Assembly: GCA_009692065.1 (NCBI GenBank) | Contig: SHZY01000003.1 | Span: 1 to 64,000, forward strand | DNA: 64,000 nt | From: Gemmataceae bacterium | GTDB lineage: Bacteria; Planctomycetota; Planctomycetia; Gemmatales; Gemmataceae | Direction of reading: 5' to 3' | Shown here: positions 47,810 through 57,906 of the stretch, in pieces | Numbering within the stretch: position 1 is the first letter of the stretch | Layout: the number at the start of each line of letters is the position of its first letter | The notes under the pieces: model-generated | Database searches by the model: none | What the model saw: only the letters and a program-made list of their open reading frames with translations | Told to the model about the DNA's origin: nothing | Program-made: the position numbers and the translations under genes

Positions 47810-49513
47810 CTACTTCTTGTTATTGGCCGGCCGTGCCGGCGGACCGTTCACGCGTGTCTGAGGTTGCACGCGCGGCGCTGACGCATTAACCCGCTGCTGC
47901 GGTTGCACGGGTAGCGCCGACGCCTGAACGCGTGGGGCGGTCGTCGGAGCGGTTACCGTTCGTTGCGGCGCTGCTGCGCCCGCTTTCGTTACGAGCTTGG
48001 GCGGATCAACATCGAGTGACGCTTTCTTCGGCCGAGCAGGCGGAGGAGGCGTCGTCGTGCGTGGCGGCGTCACCGTCCGCGGTGGGGGTGGCGTCGTCGT
48101 GGTCCGTGGCGTTGTCGTCGTCTTCGGCCCCGACGAAGGCGTCGGTTGACTCCCCGTGACCGGAGTCGTCGTCGTCTTCGGCCCCGACGAAGGCGTCGGC
48201 TGACTCTTCGTGACCGGAGTCGTCGTCGTCTTCGGCCCCGACGAAGGCGTCTGAATCTTCGTAACTGGAGTCGTCACAGTCGATTTCGTGCTACTCGGCG
48301 ATGAGAACGAAGCTGTTGAATTCGGTCCTCCCGCCGTCGAAATCCGCAACGACCGACTGTCGGTGGTGCGTACGTTGCCGCCCTTGCTTGCGGCCGTGGT
48401 ATCGAACTGCTGGCGATTGACGGCCAGCTGGCGAGTCTGCTGTGCGGCACTACGCTGCGTTTGCAATTGTGTCGGCGTCGTCGCCACCAGTTTTACCTTG
48501 GTGCTGGTGAACTGGTTGAGTGGCGTGACGGCGACGCGCGGCGCTGTGGCTCGGCCGCCCGAGCGCGCTGCATAGGTCTGCTGAACGCCGCCAACCCAGT
48601 TTCGATTGTTGCGGTGATTCTGCCAACCGTGGTGAGCGAAGATCGGATCATATCGTCCATGCCCACCGTACCACGGGCGATAGCCGTTCCTGGCATAGAA
48701 GGGATCGTAGTAATTGCCGAAGTAGAAGCTCCCGCCGCAGACAAAAGCGGAATCGAAGAAGCCGCCGATGCCCAGGACGAAGTGTGGCCGATAACGCCAG
48801 CCCGCGTCGCGCCACAACGGCCGGCTGAAGTAAACGGGGGCGAAGACGATGCCGCGTTCTTCGAAAGGGAGATCCAAGAATCCATCGATGTACAACCAGC
48901 CGTTCGGCGTCCAGATGAAGCGTGACGGAGTCCAGACGCGACCAACGTGCACGAGGGAATAATAGCCGCCGCGCCAGATGAAACGCGTGTCGCGATAAAT
49001 CCAGTTACCGGGAACGTAGACGGAATTATCGTCGGGTTGCGGCATCGACGGGCCGATTTCGAGCGATGCGGGGGGCTCCGGCGAATAAGGAACGTCCGGT
49101 TGGTTCGCATTGGCCCAGAAACCATGGATCCAGCGCCAGCCTTCCGTGTTACGCTGCCAGTAGCCTGGGACGAATGTACGTCCGTCAGGAGGCACGCGAT
49201 GCACTCCGGTCACCCACAGGAACTCTTGCTTCTGAGCGTCCCACGCCCAGTAGCCTGAATGCCATTGGGAGTTTTCCGCCGCGGGTTTTTGCTCGGGCGG
49301 ATCTTCCGGGATCATCGGCGGCGGTTCTTTCGGAACAATGGGGCCCGGTGCTCCTTGCGCATCGATCGGCTGGGCAAAAGCCTCGTGCAAGGGGCCGCTG
49401 GTTTGTATCTGGATGGGGTCTTGGAGAACTGGGTCTTGGGATGTGCCCAGACTGGCCAATCCAAGGATGGTCAGCAGGCCCAGCACCCAACTGGCGATGT
49501 TGGCACGATTCAT
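47810..49513 (-). CDS. YXWGXW repeat-containing secreted protein with Thr/Pro-rich C-terminus
   Basis: GYWAWDAQKQEFLWVTGVHRVPPDGRTFVPGYWQRNTEGWRWIHGFW; start at ATG 49513. Confidence 0.85.
   Translation of the reverse strand: MNRANIASWVLGLLTILGLASLGTSQDPVLQDPIQIQTSGPLHEAFAQPIDAQGAPGPIVPKEPPPMIPEDPPEQKPAAENSQWHSGYWAWDAQKQEFLWVTGVHRVPPDGRTFVPGYWQRNTEGWRWIHGFWANANQPDVPYSPEPPASLEIGPSMPQPDDNSVYVPGNWIYRDTRFIWRGGYYSLVHVGRVWTPSRFIWTPNGWLYIDGFLDLPFEERGIVFAPVYFSRPLWRDAGWRYRPHFVLGIGGFFDSAFVCGGSFYFGNYYDPFYARNGYRPWYGGHGRYDPIFAHHGWQNHRNNRNWVGGVQQTYAARSGGRATAPRVAVTPLNQFTSTKVKLVATTPTQLQTQRSAAQQTRQLAVNRQQFDTTAASKGGNVRTTDSRSLRISTAGGPNSTASFSSPSSTKSTVTTPVTKIQTPSSGPKTTTTPVTKSQPTPSSGPKTTTTPVTGSQPTPSSGPKTTTTPRTTTTPPPPRTVTPPRTTTPPPPARPKKASLDVDPPKLVTKAGAAAPQRTVTAPTTAPRVQASALPVQPQQRVNASAPRVQPQTRVNGPPARPANNKK
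48110..48275 (-). repeat. Three tandem ~54-bp coding repeats (TPSSGPKTTTTPVTKSQP)
   Basis: cgtcgtcttcggccccgacgaaggcgtc... repeated three times in phase. Confidence 0.9.
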
Positions 49514-49665
49514 GATGGCCTCGCCGTAATAAAAGGTAGGATAGTGTGATTGTAGACGCAGAGGTTCGCTATTGCAACGTGGTTGCTGGGACGACTTGCG
49601 TGATTTCTGGCGATTTCGGTCCCTGCGTGCTCGCGCCTCGGCCCGAAAGGCCGGCGTCCGAGGCT

Positions 49666-49777
49666 CACGCAAAGGCGCAAAGACGCCAAGTGAGAGAGAT
49701 ACGGCGCCATATCAGGACGAATCGGCAACCGAGTGCGATTACTGCCCTTCCAACTTGATTCTTTGCACCTTTGCATG
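49666..49777. repeat. Imperfect inverted repeat cacgcaaaggcgcaaagacgccaag / cttgattctttgcacctttgcatg
   Basis: Arms near-complementary; related copy at 56800-56884. Confidence 0.7.
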
Positions 49778-50006
49778 AGGCTCTTGTATTCCGCCCGAGG
49801 CAGCAATCGGCGGGCCCCCCCCCAACTCGCGATTTCTCGCTTTTCGATTGCGAGAGTGCCGTTGCTTCTGATAAAGTAAACTGAAGATGAGGGACAAGCG
49901 GTGCGCTTGTCTCTCTTGTACGCTGGGGCCAGGCAACTCTGCTGATTCCTGTGCCAGATCTTGGTTCGAGAATGAATACCTAGGTATTTTGACGGAGGCC
50001 GCTCCC

Positions 50007-51713
50007 ATGGGCAAAGCCCGCGGTGAATTCACTGACATTCTCATAAGAAAAGGACTGCTCAGCGCCGATCAAATCGCTGAAGGGAAAGCCCTGCAGCAGC
50101 AGACCGGCGCCAAGCTCCTCGACGCGCTGGTCAAGCTCGAGTACGTCAGCCCTGAAGACGGCATGGCGGCGATGGCCGAGCATTCCGGCCTGAAGTCGAT
50201 CACGCTGACCGACATGACGATTCCACCGAGCATCCTCGAGTTGGTCCCCGAATCGGTCGCACGCGAAAACGTCGTGATTCCGCTTACGGAAGACGGCGGC
50301 ACGCTGCAAATCGTCATGAGCGACCCCTCCGATTATGAGACGGTTACCAAGCTGCAGTTCATCTTGAACAAGGAAATCCAGCCCGTCCTGGCACCCAAGG
50401 AGCAGATCGTCGAGGCGATCAACCGGCATTATGGTCAAACCGAAACGGAATCGGTTGACTCCATGCTGGCGGAATTCACCGACACTCGCATCGAATTCAC
50501 GGAAACGGAAGCGACCCAGGCCGGACACGGCGGCGACGAAAACGAAGCGCCGGTCGTCAAGCTGGTCAATCTCATCATTCAAGAGGCGATCAGCTTGCGT
50601 GCCAGCGATATTCACATCGAACCATTCGAGGATCGCGTGCGCGTACGCTATCGCATCGACGGCGTGCTGGTCGAACGCGATAGCCCGCCGCGGCGCCTCT
50701 TGGCCCCGATGATATCCCGCATCAAGATCATGGGCAACATCGATATCGCTGAGAAACGCCGGCCCCAGGACGGCCGTATCAAGCTGACTGTCAAGAACAA
50801 GCACTTCGACATGCGCGTGAGCGCCCTGCCGACGCACCATGGCCAATCCATCGTCATGCGCGTGCTCGACCGGGCCAACATCCAGGTTAGCGTCAAGGAA
50901 CTCGGCTTCATGGAAGACGACTACAAGCGATTTTTGAACATCATCAAGAAGCCCAACGGCATCTTCTTGGTCACGGGGCCGACGGGCTCGGGCAAGACCA
51001 CCACCCTCTATTCGGCCCTGAACGAATTGAACAGGCCTGATCGAAAGATCATTACTGCCGAGGATCCCGTAGAGTATTATCTACCAGGCATCAATCAATG
51101 CGAAGTGAAACATAAGATCGGCCTGGACTTTCAGCGCATCATTCGCTCGATGTTGAGGCAAGCGCCGAATATCATCTTGGTGGGAGAAATCCGCGACCAG
51201 GAGACAGCTGAGATCGCCGTACAGGCCTCCTTGACAGGACACTTGGTTTTTAGCACACTACATACAAACGATGCGCCTAGCGCTATCACGCGTTTGAACG
51301 ATATTGGGGTAGCCCCCTTCCTTACCGCGTCCAGCGTGATCGCGGTGATGGCACAGCGCTTGGTACGCATTATTTGTCCAAAATGCAAGGAGGCCGACAA
51401 GCCGCCGGCTCACGAAATCAAGGCTGCTGGACTGACCCCGGTGCAGGCCCAGCAGGCCAATTTTTCCCGCGGGCGCGGCTGTGCGAATTGCAACCACACG
51501 GGCTATCGGGGCCGCAAGGGAATCTTCGAAATGATGCGTCTGAGCAACGTGATTCGCGAGATGACTTTCAACCGCGAACCATCGCAGGCAATTCGCCGCC
51601 AAGCCCGCCTGGGCGGCATGCGGACTTTGCTGGAAGACGGTGTTATCAAGTCAGTTGCGGGGATTACCACGCTTGAGGAAGTGCTCAGCACCTGCCATCA
51701 CAACGATGATTAG
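50007..51713 (+). CDS. Type IV pilus/T2SS assembly ATPase (PilB/GspE family)
   Basis: FLVTGPTGSGKTTTLYSALNEL, MLRQAPNIILVGEIRDQETAEIAVQASLTGHLVFSTLHTNDA, CPKCKE...CANCNHTGY; start at ATG 50007. Confidence 0.96.
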   Translation: MGKARGEFTDILIRKGLLSADQIAEGKALQQQTGAKLLDALVKLEYVSPEDGMAAMAEHSGLKSITLTDMTIPPSILELVPESVARENVVIPLTEDGGTLQIVMSDPSDYETVTKLQFILNKEIQPVLAPKEQIVEAINRHYGQTETESVDSMLAEFTDTRIEFTETEATQAGHGGDENEAPVVKLVNLIIQEAISLRASDIHIEPFEDRVRVRYRIDGVLVERDSPPRRLLAPMISRIKIMGNIDIAEKRRPQDGRIKLTVKNKHFDMRVSALPTHHGQSIVMRVLDRANIQVSVKELGFMEDDYKRFLNIIKKPNGIFLVTGPTGSGKTTTLYSALNELNRPDRKIITAEDPVEYYLPGINQCEVKHKIGLDFQRIIRSMLRQAPNIILVGEIRDQETAEIAVQASLTGHLVFSTLHTNDAPSAITRLNDIGVAPFLTASSVIAVMAQRLVRIICPKCKEADKPPAHEIKAAGLTPVQAQQANFSRGRGCANCNHTGYRGRKGIFEMMRLSNVIREMTFNREPSQAIRRQARLGGMRTLLEDGVIKSVAGITTLEEVLSTCHHNDD

Positions 51714-52067
51714 AACCGGCCGCGCATGTGGGATTTGGTCTGTTCTATTGTGATCGGATTTGACTCGTCCGTGCCGCGCACGAATCAAGCGCCCCTCTAT
51801 TCTTCCAGTCGCTTACTTCGTCCGCGGTTCGGACGAAGGGGCTCGACCCCATCGCACGAGGCGAACGCCTCGGTTCCGTTGGACAGATCGGGGCAAGAAC
51901 CAAGCCAAGGAAACGGTAATGTTCGTGAAATTGTTTGGAAAATGCCAGATGGTGCGGGATAATGTGAGTGAGTCCAATCGCTTGGCAGGCGTGGCTGTTT
52001 TCCATTTCCAGCCGATCGCCAGCAGAGATACTAAACGAAAGTTCATCACGCTTAGGGGGGACCCGAC

Positions 52068-53279
52068 GTGTCCACTGCTGCAGCAAGTTCGGGCGTTCCT
52101 GGCGGCGGTACGCCGCAGATGGAAAAGCTACTCAATACCGTGATTCAGGTGAAAGCCTCGGATCTTTTCATCTCCGTTGGCCAAAAGCCAACCATCAAGA
52201 AAGGCGGGCACTATCGCACCCTCGAAACCAAGGTGCTGGACTCCGACGATACCGTCGCACTGATGAAATCGATCACGCCCGATCGCTGCCAGCAAGAGCT
52301 TCAGCAATGCGGCGGTGCCGACTTCGCCATCGAATATACCGGCGGCGTCCGCTTTCGCGTCGCCGTGTTTCGCCAGCGCGGCACGCTGGGCATCGTCATG
52401 CGGCGCATCCCAAGCGAATTCCTCAGCTTCGAACAGCTGCGCATGCCCGAGGCGATCAAGCGGCTCATCAATCGCCCGCGAGGCTTGCTCCTCGTCACAG
52501 GCCCCACCGGCTCGGGAAAAACCACTAGCCTGGCGAGCATGGTAAACTTTCTCAACAACAACTACGACAAGCACATCATCACGCTCGAAGATCCAATCGA
52601 GTATTACCACAAGCACAACAAGTGCCTGATCAACATGCGCGAAATCGGCGTTGATGTGCCCGACTTCAAGGAAGGCATTCGCCGCGCCTTGCGTATGGCC
52701 CCCGACATTATCATGGTCGGCGAAATGCGCGACCTGGCGACAATTCACGCGGCCATCGAGGCGGCGGAAACTGGCCACATCGTCTTCGGCACGCTGCACA
52801 CCAACAGCGCTTCGTCCACGATCAACCGCATCATCGACGTGTTCCCGAAGGACCAGCAGGATCAAATTCGCACGCAGCTTTCAGTCGCGCTGATCGGCGT
52901 TCTCTCGCAGACGTTGTTGCCCAGGAAACCGGAAGGGGTCGTCGCAGCCTATGAGATGCTGGTCATGACCCCGGCGGTTTCGAACCTGATCCGCGAGAAC
53001 AAAACGTACCGCATCGATTCGTCGATTCAGACGGGGTTGAAGGACGGCATGTTCCTGATGGACGAATCTCTCTTCAGGCTCTGGCGCGAAGGGGTCTGTG
53101 AAAAAGAAGAAGTGCTCTTGCGCAGTCAAAAGCCGATGGAGCTTGCCGACCGTATCCGCGCCGCCGAGGAGGGCACGATGGACGACGAGGATGAAGTAGA
53201 GGAAGATGACGATGACGACGATCGCCCGCGCCGCAAAAAAAACAAATCGCGCGACGATGACGATGATGATAATGATTAG
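52068..53279 (+). CDS. pilT: Twitching motility ATPase PilT
   Basis: LLVTGPTGSGKTTSLASMVNFLN, RALRMAPDIIMVGEMRDLATIHAAIEAAETGHIVFGTLHTNSASSTINRIID; highly acidic tail. Confidence 0.95.
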   Translation: MSTAAASSGVPGGGTPQMEKLLNTVIQVKASDLFISVGQKPTIKKGGHYRTLETKVLDSDDTVALMKSITPDRCQQELQQCGGADFAIEYTGGVRFRVAVFRQRGTLGIVMRRIPSEFLSFEQLRMPEAIKRLINRPRGLLLVTGPTGSGKTTSLASMVNFLNNNYDKHIITLEDPIEYYHKHNKCLINMREIGVDVPDFKEGIRRALRMAPDIIMVGEMRDLATIHAAIEAAETGHIVFGTLHTNSASSTINRIIDVFPKDQQDQIRTQLSVALIGVLSQTLLPRKPEGVVAAYEMLVMTPAVSNLIRENKTYRIDSSIQTGLKDGMFLMDESLFRLWREGVCEKEEVLLRSQKPMELADRIRAAEEGTMDDEDEVEEDDDDDDRPRRKKNKSRDDDDDDND

Positions 53280-53359
53280 ATTTATTAGTAATTTGCGACT
53301 TTGCGACCGCATGGCGACGCGCGAGCGCGAAGCCACAAGGGGCAAAACAAGAGCGCCTT

Positions 53360-55453
53360 ATGTCGAACCCGAACGAACCGAATCCGCCGAAGAAGCCTGG
53401 AACCCCGGAGGTGCCGCCGGCCGGAGCACCGAAGCCTCCGGTCCCACCTGGGGTAGCTGGCAAGATTCCAGTGGGCAAGCCGGCATCTGGCCTGCCCGCG
53501 CCGGGCAAGCCGCAGACGCCGCCTGCGAGTGGCCCGAGGCCTGGCATCCCGGTGTCGAAGCCGGGCGAGAAGCCGCCGGTCTCTCCCGCCGCCAAGCCCG
53601 GCGTGCCGGTATTGAAGTCCGCGGCTGCCGTGCCGGGAAAATCTGCGACTCCGCCGGCGAAGAAGCCTGGCGATAAGCCGGCCATTCCGGCCAGCAAGCA
53701 CAAGCCCGCTCCGGTCAGGGCAGGCACGGCCAACCGAACCACGGGCCGCCGCCTGGGCCAGGTCTTGATCGATCTTGGCTACATCGATGAAGACAAGCTG
53801 TGGGAAATCCTAGATGAAGCCAAGAACCTGGGTATGCAAATCGGCCAGGTCGCCCTCGCCAAGGGCCTGATCACCGAGACGCAGCTCATGCAGGCGCTTG
53901 CCGATCAGTTCGGCCTCAAGTATCTGGCTGCGGAGGAATTGAAGCCTACCTCAGAAGCGCTGGTGGCGATTCCCGAAACCATGGCCATCGTCTACAAGGT
54001 CCTCCCCTTGACGGTGTCGGACGGCACGGTGACCGTCGCAATCGGCGATCCGATGAGCTTGCCGGGCCTGGACGACTTGCGCAACATGCAAAGCTTGGCC
54101 GGCGTGACCGCATGCCTGGCCTCGCCCGCGGCGATTGCCGGGGTCATGACGCGCTGTTATCAAGGCAAGGAAGAATCGATTGTTGACCTTATCAACGCCC
54201 TTACCTCCGACGACGAGGACGGCGGCTCGAGCGGGCGCGAGACCAGCATCGACCTCGACAAGCTCATGGAAGAATCCGACGCCGCCCCGGTGCGCAAACT
54301 GCTCAACATGATCATGCTGTTGGCGATCAAGGACCGTGCCAGCGATATTCACTTCGAGCCGTTCGAGGACGAATACAAGCTCCGTTACCGCTGCGACGGC
54401 GTGATGTACGAAATGGTCCCGCCGCCGCGCCATCTGGCCAACGCCATCGCCACGCGCATCAAGGTCATGGCTAACCTTGACATCGCCGAACGGCGCCTAC
54501 CTCAGGACGGACGCATTGAGCTGAACGTCGGAGGCAACCGCGTCGATATGCGCGTCGCCGTTTTGCCGACCATGTTCGGTGAAAGCACCGTCATCCGCGT
54601 TCTCGATCGTGGTAACGTCGGCTTGGATCTCAATCGCGTCGGCATGGACCCGAAGCTGATCGCCGACTTCCGCGCCATGATCCACAAGCCCAACGGCATC
54701 GTTCTCGTCACCGGCCCCACCGGTTCGGGCAAGACCACCACACTCTACTCCGCCCTCAACGAGCTGAACGAGGTCACCGAAAAAATCATCACCTGCGAAG
54801 ACCCCATCGAGTACGACATCGACGGCATCATCCAGGTCCCGATCAACTCCGACATCGGCGTCACCTTTGCCGCCGCGCTGCGTTCAATTCTTCGCCAAGA
54901 TCCGGACATCATCCTGGTCGGCGAGGTGCGCGACCTGGAGACCGCCCAGATTGCGGTGCAAGCGTCACTCACCGGCCACATGGTGTTCAGCACGCTCCAC
55001 ACCAACGATGCCCCGAGCACGATCACGCGTTTGCGCGATATGGGGCTGGAGGCGTTCTTGCTGACGGCGACCATCGAAGGCATCCTCGCCCAGCGGCTGG
55101 TGCGCAAGATCTGCGAGGATTGCCGCACCGAGTTCGAGCCCAGCACCGAGATGCTCATGGAACTCGGCCTCACCCGCGCCACGGTGCCGGAGGGGAAGAA
55201 ATTCTACTACGGCCGCGGCTGCGATCGCTGTAACAACACGGGGCACAAGGGCCGCCAGGGGATCTTCGAGCTAATCATCATCAACGACGACCTGCGCGAC
55301 ATGATCAGCTCGGCCGCCTCGACGGATCAACTGCGTGAGACGTGCCGCAAGCACGGCATGCGCACCTTGAGAGAGGCGGGAATGGACGCCCTTTACAATG
55401 GTTTCACCACGATCGAGGAAATCGTGCGTGAGACCGGCGGGGATGACGACTAG
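53360..55453 (+). CDS. PilB/GspE-family ATPase with long Pro-rich N-terminus
   Basis: VLVTGPTGSGKTTTLYSALNEL, SILRQDPDIILVGEVRDLETAQIAVQASLTGHMVFSTLHTNDA, CEDC...CDRC zinc site. Confidence 0.96.
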   Translation: MSNPNEPNPPKKPGTPEVPPAGAPKPPVPPGVAGKIPVGKPASGLPAPGKPQTPPASGPRPGIPVSKPGEKPPVSPAAKPGVPVLKSAAAVPGKSATPPAKKPGDKPAIPASKHKPAPVRAGTANRTTGRRLGQVLIDLGYIDEDKLWEILDEAKNLGMQIGQVALAKGLITETQLMQALADQFGLKYLAAEELKPTSEALVAIPETMAIVYKVLPLTVSDGTVTVAIGDPMSLPGLDDLRNMQSLAGVTACLASPAAIAGVMTRCYQGKEESIVDLINALTSDDEDGGSSGRETSIDLDKLMEESDAAPVRKLLNMIMLLAIKDRASDIHFEPFEDEYKLRYRCDGVMYEMVPPPRHLANAIATRIKVMANLDIAERRLPQDGRIELNVGGNRVDMRVAVLPTMFGESTVIRVLDRGNVGLDLNRVGMDPKLIADFRAMIHKPNGIVLVTGPTGSGKTTTLYSALNELNEVTEKIITCEDPIEYDIDGIIQVPINSDIGVTFAAALRSILRQDPDIILVGEVRDLETAQIAVQASLTGHMVFSTLHTNDAPSTITRLRDMGLEAFLLTATIEGILAQRLVRKICEDCRTEFEPSTEMLMELGLTRATVPEGKKFYYGRGCDRCNNTGHKGRQGIFELIIINDDLRDMISSAASTDQLRETCRKHGMRTLREAGMDALYNGFTTIEEIVRETGGDDD

Positions 55454-55455
55454 GG

Positions 55456-55512
55456 GATTTGCAGATTTCAGATTGCAGATTGATCCGCAATCTGAAATCT
55501 GCAATCTGAAAT
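55456..55512. repeat. ATTTCAGATTGCAGATT-type palindromic repeat
   Basis: cagatttcagattgcagattgatccgcaatctgaaatctgcaatctgaaat between the ATPase and pilC genes. Confidence 0.85.
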
Positions 55513-55524
55513 GGGAGCTTTGGC

Positions 55525-56781
55525 ATGCCGACCTATCAGTACGAAGCCATGGACACCACCGGCGGCGAAGTGAAAGACACCATCGATGCGGGCAGCGAGG
55601 AAGAAGCGCAGCAAAAAATCCGCTCGCTCGGCTACTTCGTCACCCGCCTCACCGAGGTGGCAGGCAAGAAGAAGAAGGACAAGAAAAAAGGCCAGCCCGA
55701 GAAGCGCAAGAAGACCAAGGTCCTCACCCTGGGCGGCGTCAACTCCAAGCAGCTCGTGACTTTCACCCGGCAATTCTCAGTGCTGCAGGACGCCGGTCTG
55801 CCGGTGTTGCGCAGCTTGAAGATTCTCGAAGGGCAGATGAAGCCAGGCGTCTTGAAGAACGCCCTCGTCGACATCGTGGACGACGTCGAGTCGGGCAATA
55901 CGCTGTCCGAGGCGTTTGCCAAGCATCCACGCTGTTTCGATCGCCTCTACGTCAACATGCTGCGTGCCGGCGAGGCGGGTGGCGCCCTGGAAATCATCTT
56001 GCGCCGCCTGGCGGAATTCAAGGAAAAGGCCCAGAGCCTGGCGCGCCGGGTCAAGGGCGCCTTGGTTTATCCAATTGTCGTCATCTCGGTGGCCGTCTTG
56101 ATCGTCAGCTTCATCATGATTTTCATCATCCCGAAGTTCGAGAAGATCTTCCTCGATTTCAAGATGAAGCTGCCGTATCTCACCGAAGTTCTGATCGCCA
56201 CCTCGCGCTGGTTCGTCAAGTACTGGTACGTCATTCCCGTGATTCCGATCTTCCTTGTCGTCACGCTCAAGTTGATCCGCATGAATCGATCGGGGGCGTA
56301 CGTTCTGGACAAGATCAAGCTCAAGATCCCCGTGTCCGGCATGATCGTTGAGAAAACCATCGTCGCCCGCACCATGCGCACGCTGGGCACGCTCATCAGC
56401 TCCGGCGTGCCGATTCTGGAGGCACTCTCGATCGTGCGTGAGACGAGCATGAACGTCGTCTTCGAGGACATGTTCCAGCGCGTCTACGAATCGATCCGCG
56501 AAGGCGAAACGATCGCCAGCCCCCTGCGCGAGACCAGACTCGTTGACGACATGGTCGTCAACATGATCGACGTCGGCGAGGAGACCGGCGATCTCGACAC
56601 CATGCTCAACAAGATCGCCGATGTCTACGAGGAAGAAGTCGACGTGCTCGTCGAATCGTTGATCAGCTTGCTGGAGCCGATCATGATCGTCGTTCTCGGG
56701 CTCATCGTCGGCACCATCGTAATCGCGTTGTTCATGCCGTTGCTGGAACTGATCGACGGCCTGTCTGGCTCCAAGAAATAG
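55525..56781 (+). CDS. Type II secretion/pilus inner membrane protein (PilC/GspF)
   Basis: TRQFSVLQDAGLPVLRSLKILEGQM, LISSGVPILEALSIVRETSMNVVFEDM, MIDVGEETGDLDTMLNKIADVYEEEVD. Confidence 0.96.
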   Translation: MPTYQYEAMDTTGGEVKDTIDAGSEEEAQQKIRSLGYFVTRLTEVAGKKKKDKKKGQPEKRKKTKVLTLGGVNSKQLVTFTRQFSVLQDAGLPVLRSLKILEGQMKPGVLKNALVDIVDDVESGNTLSEAFAKHPRCFDRLYVNMLRAGEAGGALEIILRRLAEFKEKAQSLARRVKGALVYPIVVISVAVLIVSFIMIFIIPKFEKIFLDFKMKLPYLTEVLIATSRWFVKYWYVIPVIPIFLVVTLKLIRMNRSGAYVLDKIKLKIPVSGMIVEKTIVARTMRTLGTLISSGVPILEALSIVRETSMNVVFEDMFQRVYESIREGETIASPLRETRLVDDMVVNMIDVGEETGDLDTMLNKIADVYEEEVDVLVESLISLLEPIMIVVLGLIVGTIVIALFMPLLELIDGLSGSKK

Positions 56782-56799
56782 TCGCGGAACCAAGAATCT

Positions 56800-56884
56800 C
56801 ACGCAAAGGCGTAAAGAGAAACTCACCATGGTTGGAATTGAGCATTTGTGGCTATCGCTGTTTGCGTCTTAGTGCCTTTGCGTG
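56800..56884. repeat. Imperfect inverted repeat cacgcaaaggcgtaaag / cttagtgcctttgcgtg
   Basis: Same family as 49666-49777. Confidence 0.75.
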
Positions 56885-57012
56885 GGCTTGTTCCTCGTCT
56901 CCGAAGGCGAATCGGAATTGAGTGTAGTCTCCACGCTCCGCGTGAGGGAATTCAGGCGGTGGAAAACCCGGTTCGGCTCGACTCGCCGGACCTATCAACG
57001 AGGGAGCTTGCT

Positions 57013-57897
57013 GTGAAGCAGATTCATCTCATCTTGACGAAACGGCGCGAGGCGTTCACGCTCATCGAGTTGCTCGTCGTCATCGCCATCATCGCCATCC
57101 TGATCGGGTTGCTGCTGGGCGGCATCATGTATGTGCTGCGGCGCGGGCCGGAAGTGGTGGCCAAGAACGACATGTCGCAGCTTGCCATTGGCTTGCAGCG
57201 GTTCAAGGCCGAATACAAGGTCTACCCGCCCAACTCGATCAAGCTTTGCAGCAATTATGCGTCTTATGATCAAACACAATTGTTGGATCGGCGCTCGATC
57301 CGCTTCATTACCACGATATACCCGAGGCTCGACCCGGCGAACTGGACGGCCATCAACTGGGCCAATCGGTCCCCAGCGCCGACGGCCGGCAGTCCGATGA
57401 TCGATTTGCTCGACGGCGATCAATGTCTGGTGTTCTTCCTGGCCGGCCCGCCGCTGGTGGCCGGTCAGCCCGCCTTGATGGGCGGATTCTCCAACAATCC
57501 ACTTAATCCGGTGGACCCGACGAATCCTCCTTTCAAACGCTACTTTGATTTTGATGCCGGCCGACTGTTCAATCGCGCCGGCAACGCGTTCCCGTCCTTC
57601 GCCGATGCGTTCGGTACACCCACGCCGCAGCCCTACGTTTATTTCAGCTCGACGAATCAGAGCGACCGCGCGAACGGCTACGACACCGTGGCGAATGGGT
57701 TGCGTGTCACGCCTTATTACCTCACGGCCGCCCCGCCGACGTTTCATAAACCCGATTCGTTCCAGATTGTTTGTGCCGGTCCGGACGGCGCCTTCGGAGC
57801 GGGCGGCCTGTGGGTGCCGAAAAATGCCGGGCTCGTCCCTCCGCCAGGCCAGGACGATTACACCAGTTTCCATGACAAGATCATGGGCGCCCCTTGA
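57013..57897 (+). CDS. Prepilin-type N-methylation domain protein
   Basis: KRREAFTLIELLVVIAIIAILIGLLLGG; probable GTG start at 57013. Confidence 0.9.
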   Translation: MKQIHLILTKRREAFTLIELLVVIAIIAILIGLLLGGIMYVLRRGPEVVAKNDMSQLAIGLQRFKAEYKVYPPNSIKLCSNYASYDQTQLLDRRSIRFITTIYPRLDPANWTAINWANRSPAPTAGSPMIDLLDGDQCLVFFLAGPPLVAGQPALMGGFSNNPLNPVDPTNPPFKRYFDFDAGRLFNRAGNAFPSFADAFGTPTPQPYVYFSSTNQSDRANGYDTVANGLRVTPYYLTAAPPTFHKPDSFQIVCAGPDGAFGAGGLWVPKNAGLVPPPGQDDYTSFHDKIMGAP

Positions 57898-57906
57898 GGA
57901 TTTGCC

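Noticed and set aside
48110-48275. Regular 54-bp repeats resembling a short repeat array
   Set aside because: They are in-frame coding repeats (TPSSGPKTTTTPVTKSQP) with no spacers; not a CRISPR. No CRISPR array was seen in the window.
49890-50006. Possible c-di-GMP (GEMM) riboswitch upstream of pilB
   Set aside because: The hairpin ggacaagcg-gtg-cgcttgtc is present, but no GEMM core motifs were recognised.
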